Origin: JBBROS01 sp963792675
GTDB lineage: Bacteria > Pseudomonadota > Alphaproteobacteria > Acetobacterales > Acetobacteraceae
Assembly: GCA_963792675.1 (NCBI GenBank)
Contig: CAWBWT010000002.1
Location: forward strand, 1,302,001-1,366,000
Length of the DNA stretch: 64,000 nucleotides
Reading direction: 5' to 3'
Shown here: piece by piece, positions 18,176-26,715 of the stretch
How positions within the stretch are numbered: position 1 is the first letter of the stretch
Layout: each line of letters begins with the position of its first letter
The notes under the pieces: generated by a model
Databases searched by the model: none
What the model was told of the DNA's origin: nothing
Seen by the model: the letters and a program-made list of their open reading frames with translations, nothing else
Program-made: the position numbers and the translations under genes

Positions 18176-20959
18176 ATGAAGAACAAGACGACATTGGTGG
18201 CCTCGGTTGCGGCGGTCGCCGTGCTGGCGCTCGCAGGTGGCGGCTGGTGGGTGTTCGGCCATCCCGGCGACCCGCTGCTGCGCGCACAGGATCTGGTGGC
18301 CAAGGGCGACCTGCGCAGCGCCCAGATCGAGCTGCGCAACGCCGTGCGGCAAAAGCCGGATGATCCCGAAGGACACCTGCGCCTCGGCCTGACGCAGATG
18401 CAGATGGGCGATCCGGTCGCCGGCGAGAAGGAGCTCAAGACCGCGCGCGACCTCGGCGCCGACCGCTGGGCGATCATCCCGCAGCTCGGTCAGTCCTATG
18501 TCGCCCAGGGCCGGTTCAAGGACGTGCTGGCCGAAGTGCCGCCGGAAGGGCCGCGGCCCGAGCTGGCCGCCAAGAACCTGATGCTGCGTGCGGTTGCGCA
18601 GGTGGCGCTCAACGACATCGACGGCGCCAAGGCCACGCTGGCCCAGGCCGAGCGTGCGGCGCCGGGCAACGAGGAGGTGCTGCTGACCGCATCGCGCTTG
18701 GCGCTGGCGTTGAAGGACGCGCCAATGGCCGAGTCGAAGGTCGACGAGGCGCTGGCGAAGAACCCGAACTCGGTCGACGCCTTGATGGTGAAAGGCCAGA
18801 TCCTCGTCAGCAAGGGCGACACCGCCGCGGCAATGGCGATCGCCGACCGGCTGGTGGCGGCGCAGCCCAACTCGGCCGCCGCCCGGCTGGACCGGGCCAA
18901 CCAGCTCATCCTCGCCAACGACGACAAGAAGGCGCAGGCGGATGTGGACACGGTGCTGGAGATCCAGCCGCACAATGCCGGCGCGATCTACCTGAACGCC
19001 GTGCTGCTGGTGCGGGGCGGCAAGTATGCCGATGCCTCGACCGAACTGCAGAAGCTGGGGCCGGTGATCCAGCGCTTCCCCCGCGCGCTTTATTTCCAGG
19101 CGCTCGTCGCCGCGAATATGGGCCAAACCGACGTCGCGATCGACTTCGCCGACCGTTACGTGGCCAAGATGCCGTCCGACCCGGATGGCACGCGATTGCT
19201 CGCGCGCACGCAGCTGACCGCCAACCGCCCGGGCCGCGCGATCGAGGTGCTGACCAAGGCGGTCGCCGCCGGGCAGAACGATAGCCAAACGCTCGACCTG
19301 CTCGGCCGCGCCTATGCGATGACCGGCAAAAGTCCGGAGGCGGTCGAGACGCTGCAGCGCGCGACCGCGCTGGCGCCGAACGACGCCAGCATCCTGACCC
19401 ATCTCGCCTCGTCGCAGATGCAGCGCGGCGACGCCAGCAGCGCCCAGGCGACTCTGGAGAAATCGGTGCAGTTGGCGCCGTCGCAGGCCAGCACCGGCGA
19501 GGCGCTGGTGGCGGCGGCGTTGAGCGCCGGCGACCTGGACGGCGCCGAAGCGGCGCTGGAGCGGCTGCGGGCGCAGGCGGGCGACACCGAGGCGGTCGGG
19601 ATCCTGTCCGGCATGGTGCGGCTCGGCCGGCTCGACCTCGACGGCGGCCGGGCGGCGTTCGCGAACACCCTCAAGCAGTTCCCCGAGTTGGTGAGCGCGA
19701 AGCTGAACCTCGCCAAGGTGCTGACCCTGCAAGGCCGCCGGGCCGACGGCGAAACGCTGCTGAAGGAGATCCTGGCCAAGGACCCGACCAACATCGCCGC
19801 GCTCAACACGCTGGTGCAGCTGCAGGTGGCCGACGGGCGGTTCCAGCCGGCGATCCAGGCGGTCGAGACGGCGCGGGGCGCTGCCCCCAACAACGTCGCA
19901 TTCACGGCGATCCTGTCGGACCTGCTGGTGCGGGCCAACGACCCGCGCCGCGCGCTCGGCATCCTGCAGGCGATGCGCGACACCGCCGACCTGCCGCCGC
20001 CGCTGATGGGCGCAATGGCGCGGGCGCAGATCGCCGCCGGCATGGACGACGAGGCCAAGCGCACCTACCGCGAGATCCTGACCGCCAACCCGACCGACCT
20101 CGAGGCCCGGCGGGCGCAGGTGGACCTGCTGCTGAAGCTCAAGGACATCGACGCGGCCAAGGAATTGCTGCGTCAGGCCATCGAGAAGTCGCCGGGCAAT
20201 ATCGGCATCATGTCCTCGATGGTGACGCTCGACGGGCAGACCGGCGGGATCGAGGCCGCGCTGCGTACCGCCGACGAGCTGCGGCGCAACCCGGCCAACT
20301 TGCCCAACTCCACCGTGCTGAAGGGTGACGCGCTGATGCAGGGCAAGCGCTACGCCGACGCGGCGCAGGCATTCCTCGACGAGTTCAAGCTGGCGCCGAG
20401 CGGGCCGCTGGCGCTGCGGCTGGCCAACGCCCAGGTGTCGGCCGGACGCGACGACGACGGCAGCCGCAGCCTGCGCGAGTGGCTGAAGCGGACGCCCGAC
20501 GACGTGGATGCGGCGCAGATGCTGGCGCTGCTCGACATCAAGGCCAAGCGGTTCCCGGACGCCGAGCGCAACCTGCAGCAGGTGCTGGCCAAGCGCCCCG
20601 GCGACACGGTGGCGCTCAACAACATGGCCTGGGTGCTGAACCTCAGAAAGGACCCGCGCGCCCGCTCGATGGCCCAGCGCGCTTACCTGCAGTCGCCGTC
20701 GCCGGAAACCGCCGACACGCTCGGCTGGATCATGGTGCAGCAGGGCGAGGCAAAAAGCGGTCTGCCGCTGCTGCAGCAAGCCAGCACGCAGCGTCCGTCG
20801 GACCCGTCGGTCAAGTATCACCTCGCGGTGGCGCTGAAGGAGAGCGGCCAGAAGGACGAGGCGGCCAAGCTGTTGCAGCCGCTGCTGGCGGGCGGCGACT
20901 TCGACGACAAGGGGTCGGCGCGGAAGCTGCTGGACGAGTTGGCGCCGGCCAAGAACTAG
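18176..20959 (+). CDS. prsT: PrsT-like TPR protein of XrtA/PEP-CTERM system, without lipobox
   Basis: Large TPR protein (927 aa) of the PrsT type, standard in exosortase A loci and thought to act as an assembly scaffold in the periplasm. Repeats run from residue 35 to the end ('AQIELRNAVRQKPDDPEGHL', 'GTRLLARTQLTANRPGRAIE', 'NMAWVLNLRKDPRARSMAQR'). Family members are usually lipoproteins with a Cys soon after the hydrophobic leader. Here the leader 'LVASVAAVAVLALAGGGWWV' has no Cys and no lipobox, so the protein should be a membrane-anchored or Sec-cleaved form. A 122-bp gap precedes the ATG; the glycosyltransferase gene follows 18 bp later. Confidence 0.88.
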   Translation: MKNKTTLVASVAAVAVLALAGGGWWVFGHPGDPLLRAQDLVAKGDLRSAQIELRNAVRQKPDDPEGHLRLGLTQMQMGDPVAGEKELKTARDLGADRWAIIPQLGQSYVAQGRFKDVLAEVPPEGPRPELAAKNLMLRAVAQVALNDIDGAKATLAQAERAAPGNEEVLLTASRLALALKDAPMAESKVDEALAKNPNSVDALMVKGQILVSKGDTAAAMAIADRLVAAQPNSAAARLDRANQLILANDDKKAQADVDTVLEIQPHNAGAIYLNAVLLVRGGKYADASTELQKLGPVIQRFPRALYFQALVAANMGQTDVAIDFADRYVAKMPSDPDGTRLLARTQLTANRPGRAIEVLTKAVAAGQNDSQTLDLLGRAYAMTGKSPEAVETLQRATALAPNDASILTHLASSQMQRGDASSAQATLEKSVQLAPSQASTGEALVAAALSAGDLDGAEAALERLRAQAGDTEAVGILSGMVRLGRLDLDGGRAAFANTLKQFPELVSAKLNLAKVLTLQGRRADGETLLKEILAKDPTNIAALNTLVQLQVADGRFQPAIQAVETARGAAPNNVAFTAILSDLLVRANDPRRALGILQAMRDTADLPPPLMGAMARAQIAAGMDDEAKRTYREILTANPTDLEARRAQVDLLLKLKDIDAAKELLRQAIEKSPGNIGIMSSMVTLDGQTGGIEAALRTADELRRNPANLPNSTVLKGDALMQGKRYADAAQAFLDEFKLAPSGPLALRLANAQVSAGRDDDGSRSLREWLKRTPDDVDAAQMLALLDIKAKRFPDAERNLQQVLAKRPGDTVALNNMAWVLNLRKDPRARSMAQRAYLQSPSPETADTLGWIMVQQGEAKSGLPLLQQASTQRPSDPSVKYHLAVALKESGQKDEAAKLLQPLLAGGDFDDKGSARKLLDELAPAKN

Positions 20960-20977
20960 CGTCGGCGGCCAGCACCG

Positions 20978-22183
20978 ATGGTGGTGCCGATCCGCCTGCT
21001 GACGTTCACGACGTTGTATCCGCATGCCGGGCTGCCGAACCAAGGCGTGTTCGTGGAAAACCGGTTGCGGCATCTCGTCGGCACCGGCCGGGCCACCAGC
21101 ACGGTGCTGGCGCCGGTCCCGTGGTTCCCGAGCCGGCATCCCCGGTTCGGCGCCTGGGCCCGGTTCGCGATGGCCGATGCGGAAGAGCGGCGGCACGGCC
21201 TGCGGGTGCTGCACCCGCGCTACGCCGTGCTGCCCAAGATCGGCATGTCGGCCGCCCCGGCCGCCCTTTATGCCGCCGCCAAGCGGACCCTGGCGCAGCT
21301 GCTGCGGCAGGGCCTGGCGGTGGACCTGATCGACAGCCACTATTTGTACCCCGACGGAGTGGTGGCCGTCGCCTTGGGGCGGCGGTTCGGGCTGCCGGTG
21401 GTGATGACGGCGCGGGGCTCCGACGTCACCCAATTGCCGGACTTCGCGGCGCCCCGGCGGATGATCCGCGGCGCGATGGCGCAGGCCGATGCGATGATCT
21501 CGGTCAGCGCCGGGCTCAAGGACGCGATGGTGGCGCTCGGCGCCGACGCCGCCCGGGTCACGGTGCTGCGCAACGGGGTGGATCTGGAGCAGTTCCGGCC
21601 GCCACCGGACCGCGCGGCGGCACGGGCGGCGCTCGGGCTGGACGGGCCGACGCTGCTTTCGGTCGGCCACCTGATCCCGCGCAAGCGCCACCATCTGGCG
21701 ATCGAGGCGCTGGCGCAGCTGCCCGGCTGGCAGCTGCTGATCGCCGGCGAGGGACCGGAGCGGGCGCGGCTGGAGGGGCTGGCGGCGAGGCTGGGCGTGG
21801 CCGCCCGGGTCCGCCTGTTGGGGCCGCAACCGCATGCCGCGCTCAGCCGCTTCTACGGCGCCGCCGACCTGCTGGTCCTGGCGTCCAGCCGGGAAGGCTG
21901 GGCCAACGTGCTGCTGGAAGCGATGGCGTGCGGCACCCCGGTGGTGGCGAGCGACATTCCCGGCAACCCGGAGGTCGTGCGGGAGCGGACGGCCGGGCTG
22001 ATGGTTTCGGACAACACCGCCGTCGGCTTCGCCGCCGCGGTGCAGGCGCTATGGCGCGACCCGCCGGCTCGCGAGGCGGTGCGGCGTTATGCCGAGCGGT
22101 TCAGCTGGGACGCGACCAGCGACGGGCAGTTGGCGGTGTTCGCGCAGGCCCGGGCGCGCTTTGCCTCGCGCCGGCCAGGGTAG
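20978..22183 (+). CDS. Glycosyltransferase family 4 protein
   Basis: GT-B glycosyltransferase (401 aa), probably a cytosolic enzyme extending the exopolysaccharide repeat unit. N-terminal 'FTTLYPHAGLPNQGVFVENR' is typical of the glycosyl transferase 4-like acceptor domain found in exosortase loci; 'SHYLYPDGVVAVAL' and 'VVMTARGSDVTQLP' follow. The donor domain has 'VLRNGVDLEQFRP', 'LLSVGHLIPRKRHHLAIEAL', 'LLIAGEGPERARLEGLAARL', 'SSREGWANVLLEAMACGTPV' and 'ASDIPGNPEVV', the normal EX7E-type region. It ends the plus-strand arm. Confidence 0.9.
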   Translation: MVVPIRLLTFTTLYPHAGLPNQGVFVENRLRHLVGTGRATSTVLAPVPWFPSRHPRFGAWARFAMADAEERRHGLRVLHPRYAVLPKIGMSAAPAALYAAAKRTLAQLLRQGLAVDLIDSHYLYPDGVVAVALGRRFGLPVVMTARGSDVTQLPDFAAPRRMIRGAMAQADAMISVSAGLKDAMVALGADAARVTVLRNGVDLEQFRPPPDRAAARAALGLDGPTLLSVGHLIPRKRHHLAIEALAQLPGWQLLIAGEGPERARLEGLAARLGVAARVRLLGPQPHAALSRFYGAADLLVLASSREGWANVLLEAMACGTPVVASDIPGNPEVVRERTAGLMVSDNTAVGFAAAVQALWRDPPAREAVRRYAERFSWDATSDGQLAVFAQARARFASRRPG

Positions 22184-22262
22184 CCCAGGATGTGGTAGCC
22201 GGGTCGCGGGGCCGGGTCGCGGGCCGCAGCGGTCGTGCTTGCGCCTCGTCCCGGTCGGGACA

Positions 22263-23387
22263 ATGCTGCGGCGCATGAACTCACAGACACTCGACGCCAT
22301 CGTTATCGGGGCCGGGATCGCCGGCGCCACCGTCGCGGCGCACCTGGCCGAAGATCGCCGTGTCGCCTTGATCGAGGCCGAAGAGGCGGCCGGCTATCAC
22401 AGCACCGGCCGCTCGGCGGCGATCTGGATCCTCAACTACGGACCGCCCGACGTGCGGGTGCTGACCGGCCTGAGCCGATCCTTCTTCGAGCAGCCGGGCG
22501 AGGGCTTCGCCGATGCGCCGATCCTGGCCCGGCGGCCGGTGGTGTTCCTCGCCCCGGCGGAGCAGACCGGGCACCTGCGGCGGCTGCTGGCCGAAGGGAC
22601 CGGGTTGCGGGAAGCGCCGGTCGAGGAAATCCGCCGCATGGTCCCGGCGCTGCGTCCCGGCTACGCCGAGCAGGCGGCGATCGAGGAGGACGCGTTCGAC
22701 ATGGACGTCGCCAGCCTGCACCAGGGCTTCCTGCGCAAGCTGCGGGCGTATGGCGGCACGCTGGCCCTGCGCAGCCGCACCGGGCGCATCGAGCGGCAGG
22801 GCGACACGTGGCGCGTGGACGTGTCCGGCGGCGGCACCTTTTCCGCACCGGTGGTGGTCAACACCTCCGGCGCCTGGGGCGACGTGGTGGCCGAGCAGGC
22901 CGGCGTGCGGCCGTTGGGCCTGGTGCCGAAGCGGCGTACCGGCTGCGTGATCGACCCGGCTCCGCACCAGGTGCGCGATTGGCCCATGGTCAACGACGTC
23001 GACCACACCTGGTACATCCGGCCTGAAGCCCGCACCAAGCTGATGGTGAGCCCTGCCGATGAGACCGACATGCACGCGCACGACGTGCAACCCGACGAGC
23101 TGGACGTGGCGATCGCCATCGACCGCATGCAGCAGGCGATGGACATCGAGGTCAGGCGCGTGGAGCACAGCTGGGCCGGCCTGCGCACCTTCACGCCGGA
23201 CCGCAGCCTCGCCTTCGGCTGGGACCCCGATGCGAAAGGATTCTTCTGGTGCGTGGGCCAAGGCGGCTACGGCATCCAGACCTCGCCGGCGGCCGGGCGG
23301 CTGGTTGCCGACGTGATCGCCGGTCGTGACCCCGGTGCGGCCGGCGCCATTCTGCCCGCGGTCGATCCGGCCCGCTTCCGGGCCTGA
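22263..23387 (+). CDS. FAD-dependent oxidoreductase, D-amino acid dehydrogenase-like (DauA type)
   Basis: DAO-family flavoenzyme of 374 aa. Rossmann motif 'DAIVIGAGIAGATVAAHLAE' at the N-terminus, then 'GYHSTGRSAAIWILNYGPP', a signature shared with D-arginine dehydrogenase DauA, 'VVVNTSGAWGDVVAEQAGV' and C-terminal 'FWCVGQGGYGIQTSPAAGRL'. Expected reaction is oxidative deamination of a D-amino acid or a similar amine. Start chosen at 22263 (purine-rich site GTCGGGA just upstream); ATG 22275 is also possible. It is followed after 5 bp by a transglutaminase gene and is probably co-transcribed with the ATP-grasp cassette. Confidence 0.85.
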   Translation: MLRRMNSQTLDAIVIGAGIAGATVAAHLAEDRRVALIEAEEAAGYHSTGRSAAIWILNYGPPDVRVLTGLSRSFFEQPGEGFADAPILARRPVVFLAPAEQTGHLRRLLAEGTGLREAPVEEIRRMVPALRPGYAEQAAIEEDAFDMDVASLHQGFLRKLRAYGGTLALRSRTGRIERQGDTWRVDVSGGGTFSAPVVVNTSGAWGDVVAEQAGVRPLGLVPKRRTGCVIDPAPHQVRDWPMVNDVDHTWYIRPEARTKLMVSPADETDMHAHDVQPDELDVAIAIDRMQQAMDIEVRRVEHSWAGLRTFTPDRSLAFGWDPDAKGFFWCVGQGGYGIQTSPAAGRLVADVIAGRDPGAAGAILPAVDPARFRA

Positions 23388-23392
23388 CGCCG

Positions 23393-24241
23393 ATGCCGGT
23401 GGCCGGCGTCCTGCACCGGACGGAATATCGCTACGACCGGCCGGTGCGGCTCGGGCCGCACTGGCTGCGCCTCCGGCCGCGCCCCGACCCGCGACGCCCG
23501 CCGCCGCTCTATCGGCTGCAGGTCGATCCGGCGCCCGCCAGCCTGCACTGGCAGGAAGACCCGGCCGGCAACCTGGTCGCCCGGTTCGTGTTGCCCGAGC
23601 CGGTTGCGAGCCTCGTGCTGGAGGTCCGGCTGGAGCTGGACATGGCCGCCCTGAATCCGTTCGACTTCCTGCTCGAACCCGAGGCCGGGCAGTGGCCGTT
23701 CCGCTACGACCCCGCGCTCGCCGACGCGTTGGCGGCGTGGCGCCGCCCGGACCATCCGGGGCCGGCGCTCGAGGCGCTGCGCCGGGCGACGGCCGCGCCG
23801 GGCGGCACGGTGCCGTTCATGCTGGGGCTCGTGGCCGCGGTGCGCGACCGGGTCCGCTACATCGTCCGCCAGGAAGCCGGGGTGTGGCCGCCGGACCGCA
23901 CGCTCGCCGAGGGCGCGGGATCGTGCCGCGATTCGGCTTGGCTGCTGGTGCAGCTGCTGCGGCTGCACGGCATCGCGGCACGGTTCGTTTCCGGTTATTT
24001 AATACAATGGCCCGATGATGATGGACGGCAGGATGCGGCCGAGCTGCACGCTTGGGCCGAAGGCTTCCTTCCGGGCGCGGGATGGATCGGGCTGGACGCG
24101 ACATCGGGGCTGATGACGGCGGAGGGGCATGTGGGTTTGGCGGCGAGTGCCGAGGTGGCCGGGGCGGCGCCGTTGAGCGGAACGGTCGAGCCGGCCGCGG
24201 TGCGGCTGGACACCTCGATCGTCGTCAGCCGGCTCGGCTGA
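23393..24241 (+). CDS. Transglutaminase-like cysteine peptidase (first copy)
   Basis: Transglutaminase-fold protein of 282 aa with an N-terminal beta domain ('LHRTEYRYDRPVRLGPHWLR') and catalytic core. Catalytic residues are visible: Cys in 'GAGSCRDSAWLLVQLLR', His in 'AELHAWAEGFLPGAGWIG' and Asp in 'LDATSG'. Such bacterial proteins act as peptidases, amidases or cross-linkers, and are recurrently encoded with circularly permuted ATP-grasp/alpha-E proteins. No signal peptide, so cytosolic. Gap to the next gene is 10 bp. Confidence 0.9.
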   Translation: MPVAGVLHRTEYRYDRPVRLGPHWLRLRPRPDPRRPPPLYRLQVDPAPASLHWQEDPAGNLVARFVLPEPVASLVLEVRLELDMAALNPFDFLLEPEAGQWPFRYDPALADALAAWRRPDHPGPALEALRRATAAPGGTVPFMLGLVAAVRDRVRYIVRQEAGVWPPDRTLAEGAGSCRDSAWLLVQLLRLHGIAARFVSGYLIQWPDDDGRQDAAELHAWAEGFLPGAGWIGLDATSGLMTAEGHVGLAASAEVAGAAPLSGTVEPAAVRLDTSIVVSRLG

Positions 24242-24251
24242 GGCCGCGGAA

Positions 24252-26699
24252 ATGACCGGGTCGGGTGCCGCCGACGAGATGGTGAACGGCCAGGGCGGCG
24301 TGCGGCCGCACTGGCGCGCGGTGCTGGGCGCATTGTCGGGGTTGGACAAGGCGGTGCTGGCGGAACGAGTGCGGCGGCTCGGACTGGCGGCCGAGGAGGA
24401 AGGCGCGGCGCCGTCCTGGCGCTGCGACCCGGTGCCGCTGCCGCTGCCGGCGCGCGAGTTCGCCATCTTGGAGCGCGGGCTGGAGCAGCGGGCCCGGCTA
24501 CTCGAGCTGCTGCTTGCGGACATCTACGGGCCGCAGCGCATGCTGTCGAGCGGCACGCTGCCGCCGGCGCTGCTGCACGCGAACCCGTCCTACCAGCGGG
24601 CGTGCCGTGTTGGGCTGGGCCCAAGTGACGCAGGTGAAGCTGGGGCCGGTGGGGCCGGGCCGGGCCGGTTCCTGCAGGTCTACGCGGCCGATCTGATGCG
24701 CGGCGCCGATGGGCAGTGGCGGGTGCTGGCGGACCGCACCGGCGGAGCGCTCGGCATCGGCTATGCGCGGGAAAGCCGGCGTCTGCTGGCGCGCGTGCTG
24801 CCGGAGCTGTTCCGCTCGGCCCAGGTCCGGCAATTGCGGCCGTTCTTCGAGGCCTGGCAGGACGCGTTGCTGCGGCTTGCCCGGCGCGACGACGGACAGC
24901 CCCCGGTGGTGGCGATGCTGACCCCGGGACCGGCCGGCCCGCATTGGCCGGAGCACCTCGCCTTGTCGCGCGACCTGGCCTGCGCCCTGGTCGAGGCGCG
25001 CGACCTCACGGTGCGCGGCGGCCGGCTGTCGATCAAGACGCTGGACGGCCTGCAGGCGGTCGACGTGCTGGTGCGGCGAGTGCCCGGCGCGACGCTGGAC
25101 CCGCTCGAGCTGCTGCCGGGCGGCCCCGGCGTCGCCGGCCTGCTCGACGTCGCCCGCGAGGGCGCGGTCCAGGTGGTGAACCATCCGGGCTCGGCGGTGG
25201 TCGAGGCACCGGCCTTCGCCGCGTTCATGCCGTCGCTGGCGCGCCGCCTGCTCGGCGAAGCGCTGCTGCTGCCGGCGGTGGCCACCATGTGGCTGGCCGA
25301 CGAGGAGGCGCGGCGCACGGTCGCCGGGGGCGTCGAGCGCTGGAGCGTGCAGCCGGCGATGGACGCCCGGGCGGCGCCGACGGCGCTCAAGCATCTCAGC
25401 CGCGAAGCGCGCACCGCGCTGGAGCAGCAGATTGCGGTCGCGCCCTGGGCGTTCGCGGCCAGCACGAGCCTGGTGCCGTCGCGCGCGCCGTGCTTCGGGC
25501 CGGACGGGCTGACGCCGCGCCCGGTGGTGCTGCGGCTGTTCATGATGCACGACGGCGCGGCGTGGCGCATCATGCAAGGCGGGCTGGGCCGGGTGCTGGC
25601 GCCGGGCGAGCACGTGACCGAGACGCTGCCGACGGGCGCGTTGTTCAAGGATGTCTGGGTACTCAGCGAGGACAGCGGCGACATCGAGGGGCCGGGGCCG
25701 GCGCCGCCGGCGCAGGTGACACTGCGCCGCTCCATGGGCTACCTGCCGAGCCGGGTGGCGGACGACTTCTATTGGCTGGGCCGCTACGTGGAACGGCTCG
25801 AGGCGCAAGCCCGGCTGGCGCGGGCGGGTTTGCTGCGCCGCGCACGCGGGGCGCCGCTGCCGCGCGAGATGGTGGAGCTGCAGGTGCTGACCCGCTGCCT
25901 GCGTGCGAGCGGGATGGCGATGGCGGAAACCGGCCTGCCGATCGAGCAGCAGATCCGCCGCAGCCTGCTGCGCGACGGGCCGATCGGGCAGGGCCTGGCC
26001 GATGTCGGGCGCCTGATCGAGGCGCTGCGCGACCGCATGACGGTCGAAACGCACGGCGCCTTCAGCCATGCGCTGCGGGCGGCACGGGCCGACGTGGCCG
26101 AGGCCGGCACCGGCGGCGTGGACGTCATGGTGCACGCCATGGCCGGGCTGCAGCGGCTGGCGACCACGGTGGCGGGGGTGGCGGCCGAGGGCATGGTGCG
26201 CGGCGGCGGCCGCCTGTTCCTCGATCTCGGCCGACGCATGGAGCGGGCGATGGTCGAGGGTTGCGTCCTCGGCACGGTGTTCGACCAGCCGGTCGTGCGC
26301 ATGGACGGCACGCTGCGCCTGGCGCTGGAGCTGTGCGACAGCGCGATCACCTACCGGTCGCGCTACCTGAGCGTGCTGCAGCCGGGCCCCGTGCTGGACC
26401 TGGTACTGGCCGACACCGGCAACCCGCGCGCGCTGGCGTTCCAGTTCGAGGAAGCGGCGACGCTGCTGGGCGACGCCGGCGATGCGGAGCTCGCTGGCGT
26501 GGCGCGCGGCTGGGCGCGAACGGTGGCCGGGCTGGTGGACGACGTCCTGGCCGCCGACGACCTCGCCGCCGAGATGCCCTCGCTGTGCAACGCGCTGCTG
26601 CAATCGGCCAACGGCGCCGCCGAACTGTCCGACCGGATCACGCGGCGCTTCTTCGCGCTGCTGCCGCCGCTGCAATCGGTGGGGGTCGAAACCGCATGA
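24252..26699 (+). CDS. Circularly permuted ATP-grasp protein fused to alpha-E domain
   Basis: 815-aa fusion. Residues 1-470 are a circularly permuted type 2 ATP-grasp ligase ('LLELLLADIYGPQRMLSSG', 'ADLMRGADGQWRVLADRTG', 'GIGYARESRRL', 'LSIKTLDGLQAVDVLVRRVP', 'VNHPGSAVVEAPAFAAFMPS'). Residues 495-815 are the helical alpha-E domain ('RVADDFYWLGRYVERLEAQA', 'SAITYRSRYLSVLQPGPVLD'). ATP-grasp enzymes form amide bonds, and comparative genomics places this architecture with transglutaminase-like genes in putative peptide-synthesis systems; the real substrate is unknown. It is flanked on both sides by transglutaminase genes, 10 and 16 bp away. Confidence 0.92.
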   Translation: MTGSGAADEMVNGQGGVRPHWRAVLGALSGLDKAVLAERVRRLGLAAEEEGAAPSWRCDPVPLPLPAREFAILERGLEQRARLLELLLADIYGPQRMLSSGTLPPALLHANPSYQRACRVGLGPSDAGEAGAGGAGPGRFLQVYAADLMRGADGQWRVLADRTGGALGIGYARESRRLLARVLPELFRSAQVRQLRPFFEAWQDALLRLARRDDGQPPVVAMLTPGPAGPHWPEHLALSRDLACALVEARDLTVRGGRLSIKTLDGLQAVDVLVRRVPGATLDPLELLPGGPGVAGLLDVAREGAVQVVNHPGSAVVEAPAFAAFMPSLARRLLGEALLLPAVATMWLADEEARRTVAGGVERWSVQPAMDARAAPTALKHLSREARTALEQQIAVAPWAFAASTSLVPSRAPCFGPDGLTPRPVVLRLFMMHDGAAWRIMQGGLGRVLAPGEHVTETLPTGALFKDVWVLSEDSGDIEGPGPAPPAQVTLRRSMGYLPSRVADDFYWLGRYVERLEAQARLARAGLLRRARGAPLPREMVELQVLTRCLRASGMAMAETGLPIEQQIRRSLLRDGPIGQGLADVGRLIEALRDRMTVETHGAFSHALRAARADVAEAGTGGVDVMVHAMAGLQRLATTVAGVAAEGMVRGGGRLFLDLGRRMERAMVEGCVLGTVFDQPVVRMDGTLRLALELCDSAITYRSRYLSVLQPGPVLDLVLADTGNPRALAFQFEEAATLLGDAGDAELAGVARGWARTVAGLVDDVLAADDLAAEMPSLCNALLQSANGAAELSDRITRRFFALLPPLQSVGVETA

Positions 26700-26715
26700 T
26701 CCCGACGGTGCAGCC

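Noticed and set aside
18167..21835. Very long minus-strand open frame (1222 codons) opposite the PrsT and glycosyltransferase genes
   Set aside because: It is the shadow of GC-rich codons on the other strand: composition is His/Arg/Gln/Gly-rich, without recognisable domains, and the plus strand carries clear TPR and glycosyltransferase motifs.
24498..26675. 725-codon minus-strand open frame opposite the ATP-grasp/alpha-E gene
   Set aside because: Low-complexity Arg/Gln/His-rich translation with no family motif; the plus frame has a well-supported two-domain protein.
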